Origin: Bacteroidota bacterium
GTDB lineage: Bacteria; Bacteroidota; Bacteroidia; J057
Direction of reading: 5' to 3'
NCBI GenBank assembly: GCA_003696875.1
Contig: RFHL01000750.1
Coordinates: 1 to 10,032, forward strand
DNA: 10,032 nt
Both the position numbers and the translations under genes were made by a program. The notes under the pieces are model-generated. The model was given only the letters and a program-made list of their open reading frames with translations, searched no databases and was not told the DNA's origin. The stretch's first letter is position 1. The number at the start of each line of letters is the position of its first letter. Below, in pieces: positions 1 through 6,867 of the stretch.

Positions 1-39
1 ATTCAACAGAGAAGACAGAGAGGAGGGAGCAAGGAGGAG

Positions 40-73
40 AGGAAAGGATTTTTCGAATCATTACCCCTTTCCT
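40..73 (-). terminator. Possible terminator hairpin downstream of leuS
   Basis: A perfect 8-base inverted repeat, AGGAAAGG at 40-47 and CCTTTCCT at 66-73, lies 27 bases past the leuS stop codon. The 18-base loop contains a further short GATT/AATC pairing. In the leuS transcript the stem is followed by a pyrimidine-rich stretch (complement of the purine tract at 8-39) and not by a clean U-run, so it is not a textbook intrinsic terminator. Its position just past the stop supports a role in transcript ending or 3' end stability, but that is inference. Confidence 0.35.
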
Positions 74-100
74 GCTCAATTCCTTGTCCTTTTCCAGCCC

Positions 101-2878
101 CTACACCACCACATTCACGATGCGACCGGGAACCACGATCACCTTGCGAGGAGACCTGCCAGCGAGGAATTCCTGCACGCGCTCGTGGGCGAGGGCGACC
201 TTTTCGACCTCTTCCTTGCTGGCATCAGCCGCAACGCTCACCTTGGCGCGCACCTTGCCATTGACCTGCACGGGGTACTCGATCTGGTTTTCGACCACGT
301 AGCGCTCCTCCCACTGTGGGAAGGCGGCTTCCAGCACGCTGCTGTCATGTCCCAGGCGAGCCCAGAGCTCTTCGGCGAGGTGAGGCGCAAAGGGCGAAAT
401 GAGCACCACAAAAGGCTCCAGGATGGCCCGCTTGCGGCAGCCCATCCGGCTCAGTTCTTTGGCCAGCACCATATAGGCCGGCACACAGGTATTAAAAGCC
501 AGGCGCTCAATGCCTTCCTCCACCTGCTTGATGGCCTTATGCAACTCCCGCAGTTCGGCTTCCTCGGGGGCATCATCCGAAACCAGCCATTCTTCCTGAT
601 CCCCAAAAAAGAGGTTGTAGAATCGCTTGAGGAAGCCGGCCACCCCGGTAATGCCGTCGGTATTCCAAGGCTTGGCCACCTCAATAGGGCCGAGGAACAT
701 CTCATACAGCCGCAGGGTATCCGCCCCATAGGTTTCGCAAATCTCGGCGGGGTCTACGGTGTTGTACTTGGACTTGGACATTTTCTCCACCATTGAGGTG
801 GTGTGGAATTCGCCTGCCTCATTGGTTTCAAACACGAGGCTGTCGTCCTGCACCCAGGCCTTATAGGCCTCGGTATCCAGGATGCCGTTACGCACAAAGC
901 CCACCGGCACGTGTAGCTGGGAGTACTGGCTCTCAGTCTCTTTCGTCACGAGATCGGCCGACACAAAAGCGTTGGATGCCTGATGACGGTAGGCCAGTTG
1001 GGATGTTCCCTGGATCATGCCCTGATTGACCAGCCGGGAAAAAGGCTCATCTACCGGACACTCGCCGATATCATGGAGAAAATGCGTCCAGAAGCGGGCA
1101 TACAACAGGTGCCCCACGGCATGCTCGGTCCCCCCCACGTAGAGGTCCACAGGCATCCAGTATTGGAGGCGTTTGGGATCGGCGTAGTGGCTATCGTTGT
1201 AGGCGTCGGTATAGCGGAGGAAATACCAGCTGGAGCCGGCGAGGCCGGGCATGGTATTGAGATCCCGGACTGAGCCGTCAGGCAGGTTTTTCCAGTCCTG
1301 GGCCCGGCCGAGCGGCGGCTCGCCGTCGGGAGAAGGCTTGTATTCGTCCACCTCAGGCAGGGTGAGCGGAAGCTGATCCAGGGGAACCGCCTGCGCGACG
1401 CCTTCGGCGTCGTAGGTGATCGGGGTCGGCTCACCCCAGTAGCGTTGCCGCGACCAGATCACATCCCGCTGCCGGTAGGTAATCTCGCGCTCCCCTTTGC
1501 CCAACTCCTCCAGTTTGGCAATCATCGCCTTGATGGCCTCATGACCGGTCATGCCATTCAGGAAGTCAGAATTGATCAAACGGGCGTCTTTGGAGTCGTA
1601 GGCCGCCTCCTCAATATCACCTTCCTCGGTGATCTTGACGATGGGGATGCCAAACTTTTTGGCGAAGTCCCAGTCCCGCTGATCCCCGGAGGGGACCGCC
1701 ATGATGGCGCCCGTTCCGTAGGTAATCACCACATAATCAGATACCCAGATCGGAATGCGTGCCCCCGTGATGGGGTGCAGAGCATAGCCTCCGGTGAAGA
1801 CACCGGTCTTGGTGGTGCCGGCCATACGCTCGATTTCGGAGCGGTTCTGGGCGGCTGCGACATAGGCCTGGACTGCCTCCTTTTGCTCAGCGGTTGTGAT
1901 CTTGTCCACGATGCTGTGCTCGGGGGCCACCACCATAAAGGTCACTCCGTAGAGCGTATCCGGGCGGGTGGTAAATACCTCCAGCTCGTCCGTCTGCCCC
2001 TCCACCCCAAAGCGGATGCTGGCCCCTTCGGAGCGGCCGATCCAGTTGGTCTGCATGGTCTTCATGGCGTCGGACCAGTCGAGGCGATCAAGCGCATAGA
2101 GCAGGCGGTCGGCGTAGGCGGTGATGCGCAGCATCCACTGCCGCATCTTGCGCCGCTCGACGGGATGCCCGCCTCGCTCGGATTTGCCGTCCTTGATCTC
2201 TTCATTGGCCAGCACGGTGCCCAGGGCCGGGCACCAGTTGACCGTCGCCTCGCCCGCGTAGGCGAGGCGGTACTCCATCAGAATATCGGCCTGCGCCTTG
2301 CGGGACATCGCCTGCCATGCGGCGGCGGTAAAGGTCCCCTTATAGGTCGTAGCGGCCTTGAGCCCAGCCGTACCATACTGGGCGAAATGCGCTTCCAGAT
2401 CCGCAATGGGCCGGGCCTTGTCAGCGTGTTTGTCGTACCAATGCTCGAAGAGCTGGACAAAAATCCACTGCGTCCACTTGTAATAATCCGGGTCGCTGGT
2501 CGAGATCTGCGTCTCCGGATCATGGTGCAGCCCCAGGATGGTCATCTGCTCCAGATAGCGGTCGATGTTTTTCCGGGTGGTTTCGGCAGGATGAATCCCG
2601 GTCTGTATGGCGTACTGCTCAGCTGGGAGCCCAAAGGCGTCGAAACCCATCGGGTGCAGCACATTAAAGCCCTTCAGCCGCTTATAGCGCGCCACGATAT
2701 CGGTGGCGATATACCCCAGGGGGTGGCCTACGTGTAGCCCGGCGCCCGAAGGATAGGGAAACATATCCAGGACGTAGTATTTTGGCTTAGTGGACTCTTT
2801 CTCAGCGGTAAAGGTGCCGTGGTCCTTCCAGTACTGCTGCCAGGCCTTTTCGATCCGGCGAAAATCGTAGGTACCCAT
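101..2878 (-). CDS. leuS: Leucyl-tRNA synthetase
   Basis: This cytoplasmic class I aminoacyl-tRNA synthetase charges tRNA-Leu with leucine using ATP. The 925-residue product is full length for Bacteroidota LeuRS, which is longer than the roughly 860 residues of the E. coli enzyme. The HIGH motif appears as HVGH at residues 49-52 and the KMSKS loop at 699-703 (followed by KYNTVDP). The CP1 editing domain is recognisable from TTRPDTLYG (303-311) and YGTGAIMAVPSGDQRD (387-402), which keeps the conserved editing aspartate. Residues about 150-210 carry an insertion of the kind seen in Bacteroidota enzymes. The C-terminal anticodon-binding region includes PFAPHLAEELW (829-839), and the tail ends VPGRIVNVVV. 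The start is ATG at 2878 and the stop is TAG at 101-103. No Shine-Dalgarno is visible. A run of seven G on the coding strand (complement of 1130-1136) is in frame. It is transcribed divergently from the amidase gene. Confidence 0.98.
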   Translation of the reverse strand: MGTYDFRRIEKAWQQYWKDHGTFTAEKESTKPKYYVLDMFPYPSGAGLHVGHPLGYIATDIVARYKRLKGFNVLHPMGFDAFGLPAEQYAIQTGIHPAETTRKNIDRYLEQMTILGLHHDPETQISTSDPDYYKWTQWIFVQLFEHWYDKHADKARPIADLEAHFAQYGTAGLKAATTYKGTFTAAAWQAMSRKAQADILMEYRLAYAGEATVNWCPALGTVLANEEIKDGKSERGGHPVERRKMRQWMLRITAYADRLLYALDRLDWSDAMKTMQTNWIGRSEGASIRFGVEGQTDELEVFTTRPDTLYGVTFMVVAPEHSIVDKITTAEQKEAVQAYVAAAQNRSEIERMAGTTKTGVFTGGYALHPITGARIPIWVSDYVVITYGTGAIMAVPSGDQRDWDFAKKFGIPIVKITEEGDIEEAAYDSKDARLINSDFLNGMTGHEAIKAMIAKLEELGKGEREITYRQRDVIWSRQRYWGEPTPITYDAEGVAQAVPLDQLPLTLPEVDEYKPSPDGEPPLGRAQDWKNLPDGSVRDLNTMPGLAGSSWYFLRYTDAYNDSHYADPKRLQYWMPVDLYVGGTEHAVGHLLYARFWTHFLHDIGECPVDEPFSRLVNQGMIQGTSQLAYRHQASNAFVSADLVTKETESQYSQLHVPVGFVRNGILDTEAYKAWVQDDSLVFETNEAGEFHTTSMVEKMSKSKYNTVDPAEICETYGADTLRLYEMFLGPIEVAKPWNTDGITGVAGFLKRFYNLFFGDQEEWLVSDDAPEEAELRELHKAIKQVEEGIERLAFNTCVPAYMVLAKELSRMGCRKRAILEPFVVLISPFAPHLAEELWARLGHDSSVLEAAFPQWEERYVVENQIEYPVQVNGKVRAKVSVAADASKEEVEKVALAHERVQEFLAGRSPRKVIVVPGRIVNVVV

Positions 2879-2917
2879 AAGAAATGGTATCTGAAAAATA
2901 GGAAACAGAAAACGCGT

Positions 2918-2934
2918 GCAGCCTTACAGGCTGC
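2918..2934 (-). other. Small hairpin in the leuS leader
   Basis: A perfect inverted repeat GCAGCC-TTACA-GGCTGC (6-base stem, 5-base loop) sits about 40 bases upstream of the leuS start codon. If the candidate promoter at 2952-2983 is correct, it lies in the 5' leader of the leuS mRNA. No T-box features are seen, so a regulatory role is only a possibility. Confidence 0.3.
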
Positions 2935-2951
2935 GGGGGTGTATGAACCTG

Positions 2952-2983
2952 CGAAGGTAGCAGGATTTTAGCTGATGGACAAT
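2952..2983 (-). promoter_or_regulatory. Candidate Bacteroidota-type promoter for leuS
   Basis: Read on the minus strand, ATTG (2983-2980) is followed after 20 bases by TACCTTCG (2959-2952). The Bacteroidota primary-sigma consensus is TTTG, 19-21 bases, then TAnnTTTG. Each element differs from consensus by one base and the spacing is ideal. It would give a leader of about 65 bases ahead of the leuS ATG. The call rests on pattern only. Confidence 0.35.
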
Positions 2984-3102
2984 GCACAGGAAGGGAAAAA
3001 GCCCTTCTGGCCGAGCCTGCGGCCCGAGGCCACAACCCCCCAAAGGGAGCATATACGTCCCTCTGGAAGGAAAGTATTCCGATGTCGGAAGAAATATTCG
3101 GC

Positions 3103-3131
3103 TTGGCATGGTTTTCGTGTAAATAGATTTG
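3103..3131 (+). promoter_or_regulatory. Candidate Bacteroidota-type promoter for the amidase gene
   Basis: TAGATTTG at 3124-3131 matches the Bacteroidota -7 element TAnnTTTG exactly. The only upstream -33-like element is TTGG at 3103-3106, with 17 bases between them, which is shorter than the usual 19-21, so the upstream half is weak. It would leave a leader of roughly 95 bases before the amidase start, containing the GGGCAA/TTGCCC inverted repeat and the two small palindromes near the ATG. Confidence 0.3.
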
Positions 3132-3147
3132 ATCCCCTCTTGACTAC

Positions 3148-3173
3148 GGGCAAGTTTGATCCGGTTTTTGCCC
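3148..3173 (+). other. Inverted repeat in the amidase leader
   Basis: GGGCAA (3148-3153) and TTGCCC (3168-3173) are perfectly complementary across a 14-base loop, and one further G-U pair is possible on the plus-strand RNA. It lies downstream of the candidate -7 element and so may form in the 5' leader. The loop carries the second copy of TTTGATCC. Regulatory meaning is unproven. Confidence 0.3.
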
Positions 3174-3232
3174 ACTTCAAACACCCCATGTTCTGTTCAG
3201 GCATATTATGCTCGCACAAAGTGCGTTGAAAT

Positions 3233-4693
3233 ATGTATATTTCCCCCGCGATGGAAAGGCACCCTTTTTTCTTAGTATGGGTTCTGTTTGGCCTGCTGTG
3301 GACACCCCTGTCTGCGCAAGGGCACGAGGGATCAGAATTCAATTCTTACCTGGTGGACTTCACCAAGGGAGATGCGAATGGCAGCCTGATCAATACCACG
3401 ATTTCTGCCTGGGGCCTCTCCACCATACGGAAAAGCCAGCCGGGGCAGTTCCGCTCCAACAGCCACCCAGTCGACCTGGTCCGCCCCCGGCAGATGCAGA
3501 CGGTAAGCCCGGTGCTGTATATCGACAATTTTCTGGAGGGACAAGTGGAAATCAGCCTGCGCTTTTCCTCTGATAGTCTGAGCTGGGGAAGTTGGCAAGC
3601 GCTTTCCCACCATGAGCCCTGGCATCCGTACGACAGCCTGCTGGTCGCCGACCCGATATTCGTCGGGACCGACATCAAGTACTTTCAGTTTCTGGTCACC
3701 TTCCTGCCCACCCAGCCGGGCTCCGAGCCGGTGCGGATACGTGCCCTGCGCTTTGACTACTTCACCCCGGGTGATCAGACGGCCATCTCGCCACAGGATC
3801 TGGTTTCGCACCCCATTCTGGGGGCCAATATCAACCCGAGCTGCGATTGCGAACCACCGCTCTTTGCCACCCGCACCGAATGGGGCTGCCCCGATGGGCA
3901 AAGCCCGTCTTGTGCCCAGCCGGCCTATGCGCCGGTCTCGCACATGATCGTGCACCACTCGGCCACCCCCGGCACCGCCACCAACTGGGCGGCGGTGGTC
4001 CTCTCCATCTGGAACTATCACGTCAATACCAATGGCTGGTGCGACATCGGCTATAACTGGCTTATCGCCCCCGACGGAGTCGTGTATGAAGGCCGGGGTG
4101 GGGGCAACAACGTGCGCGGCGCACACTTTTGCGGCACCAATACAGGCACCATGGGGATCTGTATGATGGGAACCTACGAAGAAACCGATCCCACCCCTGA
4201 GGCCCTGGCAAGCCTCGAAAAACTCCTGGCCTGGAAAGGCTGTGATGCGGGTCTGGATGTTACCAGCACCCAACTTCATGCCTCCTCCGGGCTCCTGCTC
4301 CCGACCATCGCCGGTCATCAGGACGGCTGCAACACCCTCTGCCCCGGGCAGCACCTGTATGCAGACCTGCCCAGCGTGCGCACACAGGTCTCCGACCAGA
4401 TGGAGGCCTGCGCCATTACCTCCATCGCCCATGCCCCCCTGGCTCTTGAGGTCAAGCTCTACCCCAATCCGAGCGAGGGGCAGGTGACCCTCGCCCTGGA
4501 TCTGACGAGCCCGTTCCAGGGCGAAGTCGTGGTCCGCAATCACCTGGGCCAACTTCTGGAGCGCGAAGAGCTCCGACTGCCCGCCGGGCAGCATTTCCGG
4601 GAATACCAATTCTCCACCCTGCCCCGCGGTCTGTACTACATACAGCTGCGCTCGGCCCGGAGACAACGGTCATTGCCACTCTTGTTGCGATGA
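3233..4693 (+). CDS. Secreted N-acetylmuramoyl-L-alanine amidase (PGRP type) with T9SS sorting domain
   Basis: The product is a probable zinc amidase that cleaves the bond between N-acetylmuramic acid and L-alanine in peptidoglycan, exported across both membranes. Residues 7-29 form a signal peptide ending near LSAQG. Residues about 85-178 form a beta-rich region with the SWGSWQAL-type pattern often found ahead of bacterial PGRP domains. The amidase/PGRP domain covers about 213-388. Its zinc ligands are H241 (VHHSAT), H362 (AGHQDG) and C370 (LCPG); the 8-residue spacing of the last two matches T7 lysozyme H122 and C130. Y274 in GYNWLI fits the catalytic tyrosine. Residues 406-486 are a type A T9SS sorting domain (LYPNPSEG near the start, LPRGLYYIQLRS near the end), which implies secretion or surface attachment. 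ATG at 3251 (MERHPFF) is an equally good start and gives a cleaner signal peptide. Likely targets are foreign cell walls or recycled murein, but that is inference. A long antisense open frame here is a GC-rich shadow. Confidence 0.92.
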   Translation: MYISPAMERHPFFLVWVLFGLLWTPLSAQGHEGSEFNSYLVDFTKGDANGSLINTTISAWGLSTIRKSQPGQFRSNSHPVDLVRPRQMQTVSPVLYIDNFLEGQVEISLRFSSDSLSWGSWQALSHHEPWHPYDSLLVADPIFVGTDIKYFQFLVTFLPTQPGSEPVRIRALRFDYFTPGDQTAISPQDLVSHPILGANINPSCDCEPPLFATRTEWGCPDGQSPSCAQPAYAPVSHMIVHHSATPGTATNWAAVVLSIWNYHVNTNGWCDIGYNWLIAPDGVVYEGRGGGNNVRGAHFCGTNTGTMGICMMGTYEETDPTPEALASLEKLLAWKGCDAGLDVTSTQLHASSGLLLPTIAGHQDGCNTLCPGQHLYADLPSVRTQVSDQMEACAITSIAHAPLALEVKLYPNPSEGQVTLALDLTSPFQGEVVVRNHLGQLLEREELRLPAGQHFREYQFSTLPRGLYYIQLRSARRQRSLPLLLR

Positions 4694-4742
4694 GGGGATT
4701 CTAAAAAATCTTCCTTTCAACTAAAACTGTGTTATCTTGGAC

Positions 4743-5573
4743 ATGCCCGGCGGCCGATGCGGCTTTCGGGCGTATCTACGTCCATCTGACCAACCTTTAT
4801 CCGCTCTCTTTTTACTACACACTTCCGTGCCTTCAACCCCTTCGCCAGGGGTCTTGCTTTTTTTCCTGCTTATGGCATCTTCCGGCTGGGCACAGCCAGA
4901 TGATGCCCATGCTCTGCAGGACCGGCAACTTTCCCTGGCTCTTTCACAGCAGCAGGCCGTACTCGGCTGGCCGCCCCCCCTTCATCAAGGCCGCGTCTTC
5001 TCCCCCTATCTCCCCAGCATCATCGGAAACCCCTGGTTGGACTCCCTCTGGCAATCAGGGACCGTCCAATGGGAGGACCAAACGTATGGACCCGTTCTGC
5101 TCCGGTACAACACACACCAGGACCAGCTCCTTTTCCGGCCCCATCTGCAGGCGGCAATCAAACTGGACGACAGCCTAGTACAGGCTTTCTGGCTGGGAGA
5201 ACGCTACTTTGTAATGGCCTATGGCCCATACCTCACAGAGGAGGCTCCGGCGCCCCTGCGTACCGGATACCATGAGCGGCCCTACTCCTCAGACAGCCTG
5301 CGATTGATGGTCAAATACCGGAAGCAGCTGTTTTCCTATCATCGGAGCAACACCATCGAACAAAGCTTCCGGCCCTGGATGCGCATGTATCTGGAGACGC
5401 CGGCGGGATACCATTCCATCCGCACCCGAAGCCACCTGCGCCAAGCCTTCCCGCAATACCGCAGCCAGCTGCGCCGCCTGTACCGAGCCGAACAGATCCG
5501 CCGGGGCAAGCTCACTGTAGATCAGTGCGTACGCATTCTTCAAGTGATTGATTCCCTGTCTGCCGCCCAATAA
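4743..5573 (+). CDS. Unrecognised secreted protein, first gene of the receptor block
   Basis: I do not recognise a named family. The product is about 276 residues from ATG 4743. A hydrophobic stretch at residues 37-50 (GVLLFFLLMASSGWA) followed by Q looks like the end of a signal peptide, so the mature protein should be periplasmic or outer-membrane associated. The start is uncertain: TTG 4737, ATG 4743 and GTG 4827 are all in frame, and the last would give a short but uncharged n-region. The mature part is rich in aromatic residues and is basic toward the end. Its layout is a GTVQW...YGPVLLRYN strand-like segment (106-122), then LMVKYRKQLF (188-197), YLETPAGYHSIRTRSHLRQAFP (216-237) and a helical C-terminus. 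This resembles, from memory, a widespread family of uncharacterised exported Bacteroidota proteins; that link is tentative. It ends 10 bases before the receptor ATG, so co-expression with the receptor is likely. A run of seven T (4858-4864) falls in the signal-peptide codons and a run of seven C (4974-4980) follows; both are in frame. Confidence 0.8.
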   Translation: MPGGRCGFRAYLRPSDQPLSALFLLHTSVPSTPSPGVLLFFLLMASSGWAQPDDAHALQDRQLSLALSQQQAVLGWPPPLHQGRVFSPYLPSIIGNPWLDSLWQSGTVQWEDQTYGPVLLRYNTHQDQLLFRPHLQAAIKLDDSLVQAFWLGERYFVMAYGPYLTEEAPAPLRTGYHERPYSSDSLRLMVKYRKQLFSYHRSNTIEQSFRPWMRMYLETPAGYHSIRTRSHLRQAFPQYRSQLRRLYRAEQIRRGKLTVDQCVRILQVIDSLSAAQ

Positions 5574-5583
5574 GCTCCCTACT

Positions 5584-6867
5584 ATGTCCTCTTCGTCCCT
5601 CTTACGCATGAGCTGGTGGGGGTGTCTGCTCCTTAGCCCCATGTGCCTGATATCCCAGGAGCTACCTCAGTCCTATGGAGGCAGTTCCTTTCCAGCCTTT
5701 GCCCGGGAGGTAAAGACCCAGATGGGAATCCCCCTTTTTTACATTCCTGAATGGGTCGATAGCCTGACCGTCCAGCAAGCCGCCGGGGTAAGCAGCCTGG
5801 CAGATGTGCTGGATGCCACCCTCCAGCCTGTCGGCCTCGGCTGGTGGCGCAGCCCGAGCGGCGCCATTTATTTGCTCCCCGCCGCCACCCGCTTGCAGAG
5901 CAGCCTGCCGCCTCCACCGCGACACATCCCCACCCAGAATCGGCCCCAGGCTGGGGAGGCCTCCGACATTGCTCTGGTAGACCACCAGTACGACCCGGCG
6001 CGACGTGGCCCAATCCGGATGCCCCCCCGGACCCTGGGACTGGACAACGGCCAGACCCGGGCTACCCTCTCTGGTTATGTAAAGGACGAGGCATCCGGCA
6101 GCGCCATCGCCGGTGCCAGTGTCCAGGTTGAGGCCTTACGCATCGGGGCTTATACCGATGAGACGGGCTATTTTGCGCTGAGTATGCCTACCGGCTCCTA
6201 TGAGTTGCGCTTCCGTAGCTTCGGTAAGGGCGAAATCATCCAGCCCTTGATCCTGCGGGGTGATGCCGAACTCAATATGGAGATGCGTGATGCCATCAAA
6301 GAGCTTGATGAGGTCCTGATCGAGGCCGAGCGCCAGCGGAACGTGGAAGATGTCCAAATGGGCGTGAGCCAACTGAGCATTCAGGCGATGAAGCAAATGC
6401 CCGCCCTCATGGGCGAGGTAGATGTAATCAAGTCGGCGCTCCTCCTGCCCGGGGTGCAAACCGTGGGCGAAGGCAGCGGCGGCTTCAACGTACGAGGGGG
6501 CGCCGTGGACCAGAACCTCATTCTGCTACAAGATGCTCCGGTATTTAACCCCAACCATTTGTTTGGGTTTTTCTCCGCCTTCAATCCCGATGTGATCAGC
6601 GAATTTGAGCTGTATAAAAGCGGCATCCCCGCCAAATATGGCGGCCGCATTTCTTCGGTCTTTGACATCCGGATGAAGGAGGGCAACCGGCGGAAATACG
6701 AAGTGCGGGGGGGGAATCAGTCCTGTCACGGGGCGACTGAGTGTCGAAGGCCCGATCGTCCGGGACAAAGGTTCCTTTGTCGTGGGTGGGCGCAGCACCT
6801 ACTCGGACTGGATCCTGAGACGGCTACCCGATCCGGCGCTGCGCAACAGCCGCGCCGGCTTCTTTGA
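5584..6867 (+). CDS. TonB-dependent receptor, N-terminal part (1 of 2; frameshifted gene)
   Basis: This is the front part of an outer-membrane TonB-dependent receptor. Start ATG 5584 follows the upstream stop by 10 bases; ATG 5608 is an alternative. Residues 1-25 form a signal peptide. Residues about 35-100 resemble an STN domain (LADVLDATLQPVGLGWW, then AIYLLPA), the periplasmic module that in transducer receptors contacts anti-sigma factors. A proline-rich linker follows (about 101-158). Next come a CarboxypepD_reg-like beta domain (160-235, GYVKDEASGSAIAGASV and DETGYFAL), a TonB box-like ELDEVLIEA (240-248), and a plug domain (about 255-370) with GGFNVRGGAVDQNLILLQDAPVF-type signature residues (299-321). 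True coding sense ends at residue 377, at the run of eight G (6707-6714). Beyond it the frame reads an unrelated tail to a TGA at 6867, giving a 427-residue product with no barrel. See the second part at 6782-8350 and the tract entry. Confidence 0.9.
   Translation: MSSSSLLRMSWWGCLLLSPMCLISQELPQSYGGSSFPAFAREVKTQMGIPLFYIPEWVDSLTVQQAAGVSSLADVLDATLQPVGLGWWRSPSGAIYLLPAATRLQSSLPPPPRHIPTQNRPQAGEASDIALVDHQYDPARRGPIRMPPRTLGLDNGQTRATLSGYVKDEASGSAIAGASVQVEALRIGAYTDETGYFALSMPTGSYELRFRSFGKGEIIQPLILRGDAELNMEMRDAIKELDEVLIEAERQRNVEDVQMGVSQLSIQAMKQMPALMGEVDVIKSALLLPGVQTVGEGSGGFNVRGGAVDQNLILLQDAPVFNPNHLFGFFSAFNPDVISEFELYKSGIPAKYGGRISSVFDIRMKEGNRRKYEVRGGNQSCHGATECRRPDRPGQRFLCRGWAQHLLGLDPETATRSGAAQQPRRLL
6707..6714 (+). 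repeat. Run of eight G that breaks the receptor reading frame
   Basis: Eight consecutive G follow C6706. With eight G the upstream frame runs into an out-of-frame tail; with seven G it reads R-G-G-I-S-P-V-T-G-R-L-S-V-E-G-P-I-V-R-D and continues without a stop to 8350. This is the longest single-base run I found in the window. Runs of seven occur inside leuS (1130-1136), the upstream secreted-protein gene (4858-4864, 4974-4980), the receptor itself (6022-6028) and the MG2-like gene (9967-9973), all in frame. The tract could be a sequencing error, a recent slippage mutation or a phase-variation switch. Confidence 0.95.

Larger units (their letters stand above)
2879..3232. other. Divergent intergenic region between leuS and the amidase gene
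   Basis: This stretch of about 350 bases holds no gene I can support. Short open frames occur on both strands, but none looks like a real protein. It contains the two candidate promoters and a series of short perfect inverted repeats: GAAGGG/CCCTTC at 2990-3007, TGGCC/GGCCA at 3008-3032, GGGCAA/TTGCCC at 3148-3173, GCATA-T-TATGC at 3201-3211 and CGCAC-AAA-GTGCG at 3213-3225. The 8-base sequence TTTGATCC is repeated directly at 3128-3135 and 3155-3162. Which of these, if any, is functional cannot be told from the sequence. Confidence 0.6.

Noticed and set aside
8..48. The purine-rich tract (repeated GAG/AGG words) downstream of leuS as a repeat element
   Set aside because: It has no regular period; it is simple compositional bias next to the possible terminator.
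185..796. A 203-codon plus-strand open frame opposite the leuS 3' part
   Set aside because: It is a shadow of leuS with no protein-like features of its own.
1445..2737. A 430-codon open frame on the plus strand opposite leuS
   Set aside because: It is fully antisense to a clear, conserved leuS; its translation shows no domain pattern, and long antisense frames are common in GC-rich genes.
2879..2951. A T-box or amino-acid attenuator in the leuS leader
   Set aside because: Only one small hairpin is present, with no leucine-codon leader peptide, T-box motif or competing terminator stem, and such systems are not typical of Bacteroidota.
2975..3229. An 84-codon plus-strand open frame in the intergenic region, with overlapping minus-strand frames
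   Set aside because: No signal peptide, domain or start signal; several frames on both strands are open by chance here, and the sequence is full of inverted repeats.
3332..4666. A 444-codon open frame on the minus strand opposite the amidase
   Set aside because: It mirrors the codon bias of the amidase gene, has no recognisable domain and no plausible start context.
6707..6867. Programmed ribosomal frameshifting at the G-run as the normal way to make the receptor
   Set aside because: No downstream pseudoknot or stimulatory element is evident, and this receptor family is normally encoded in one frame; a slip, error or switch in tract length is simpler.
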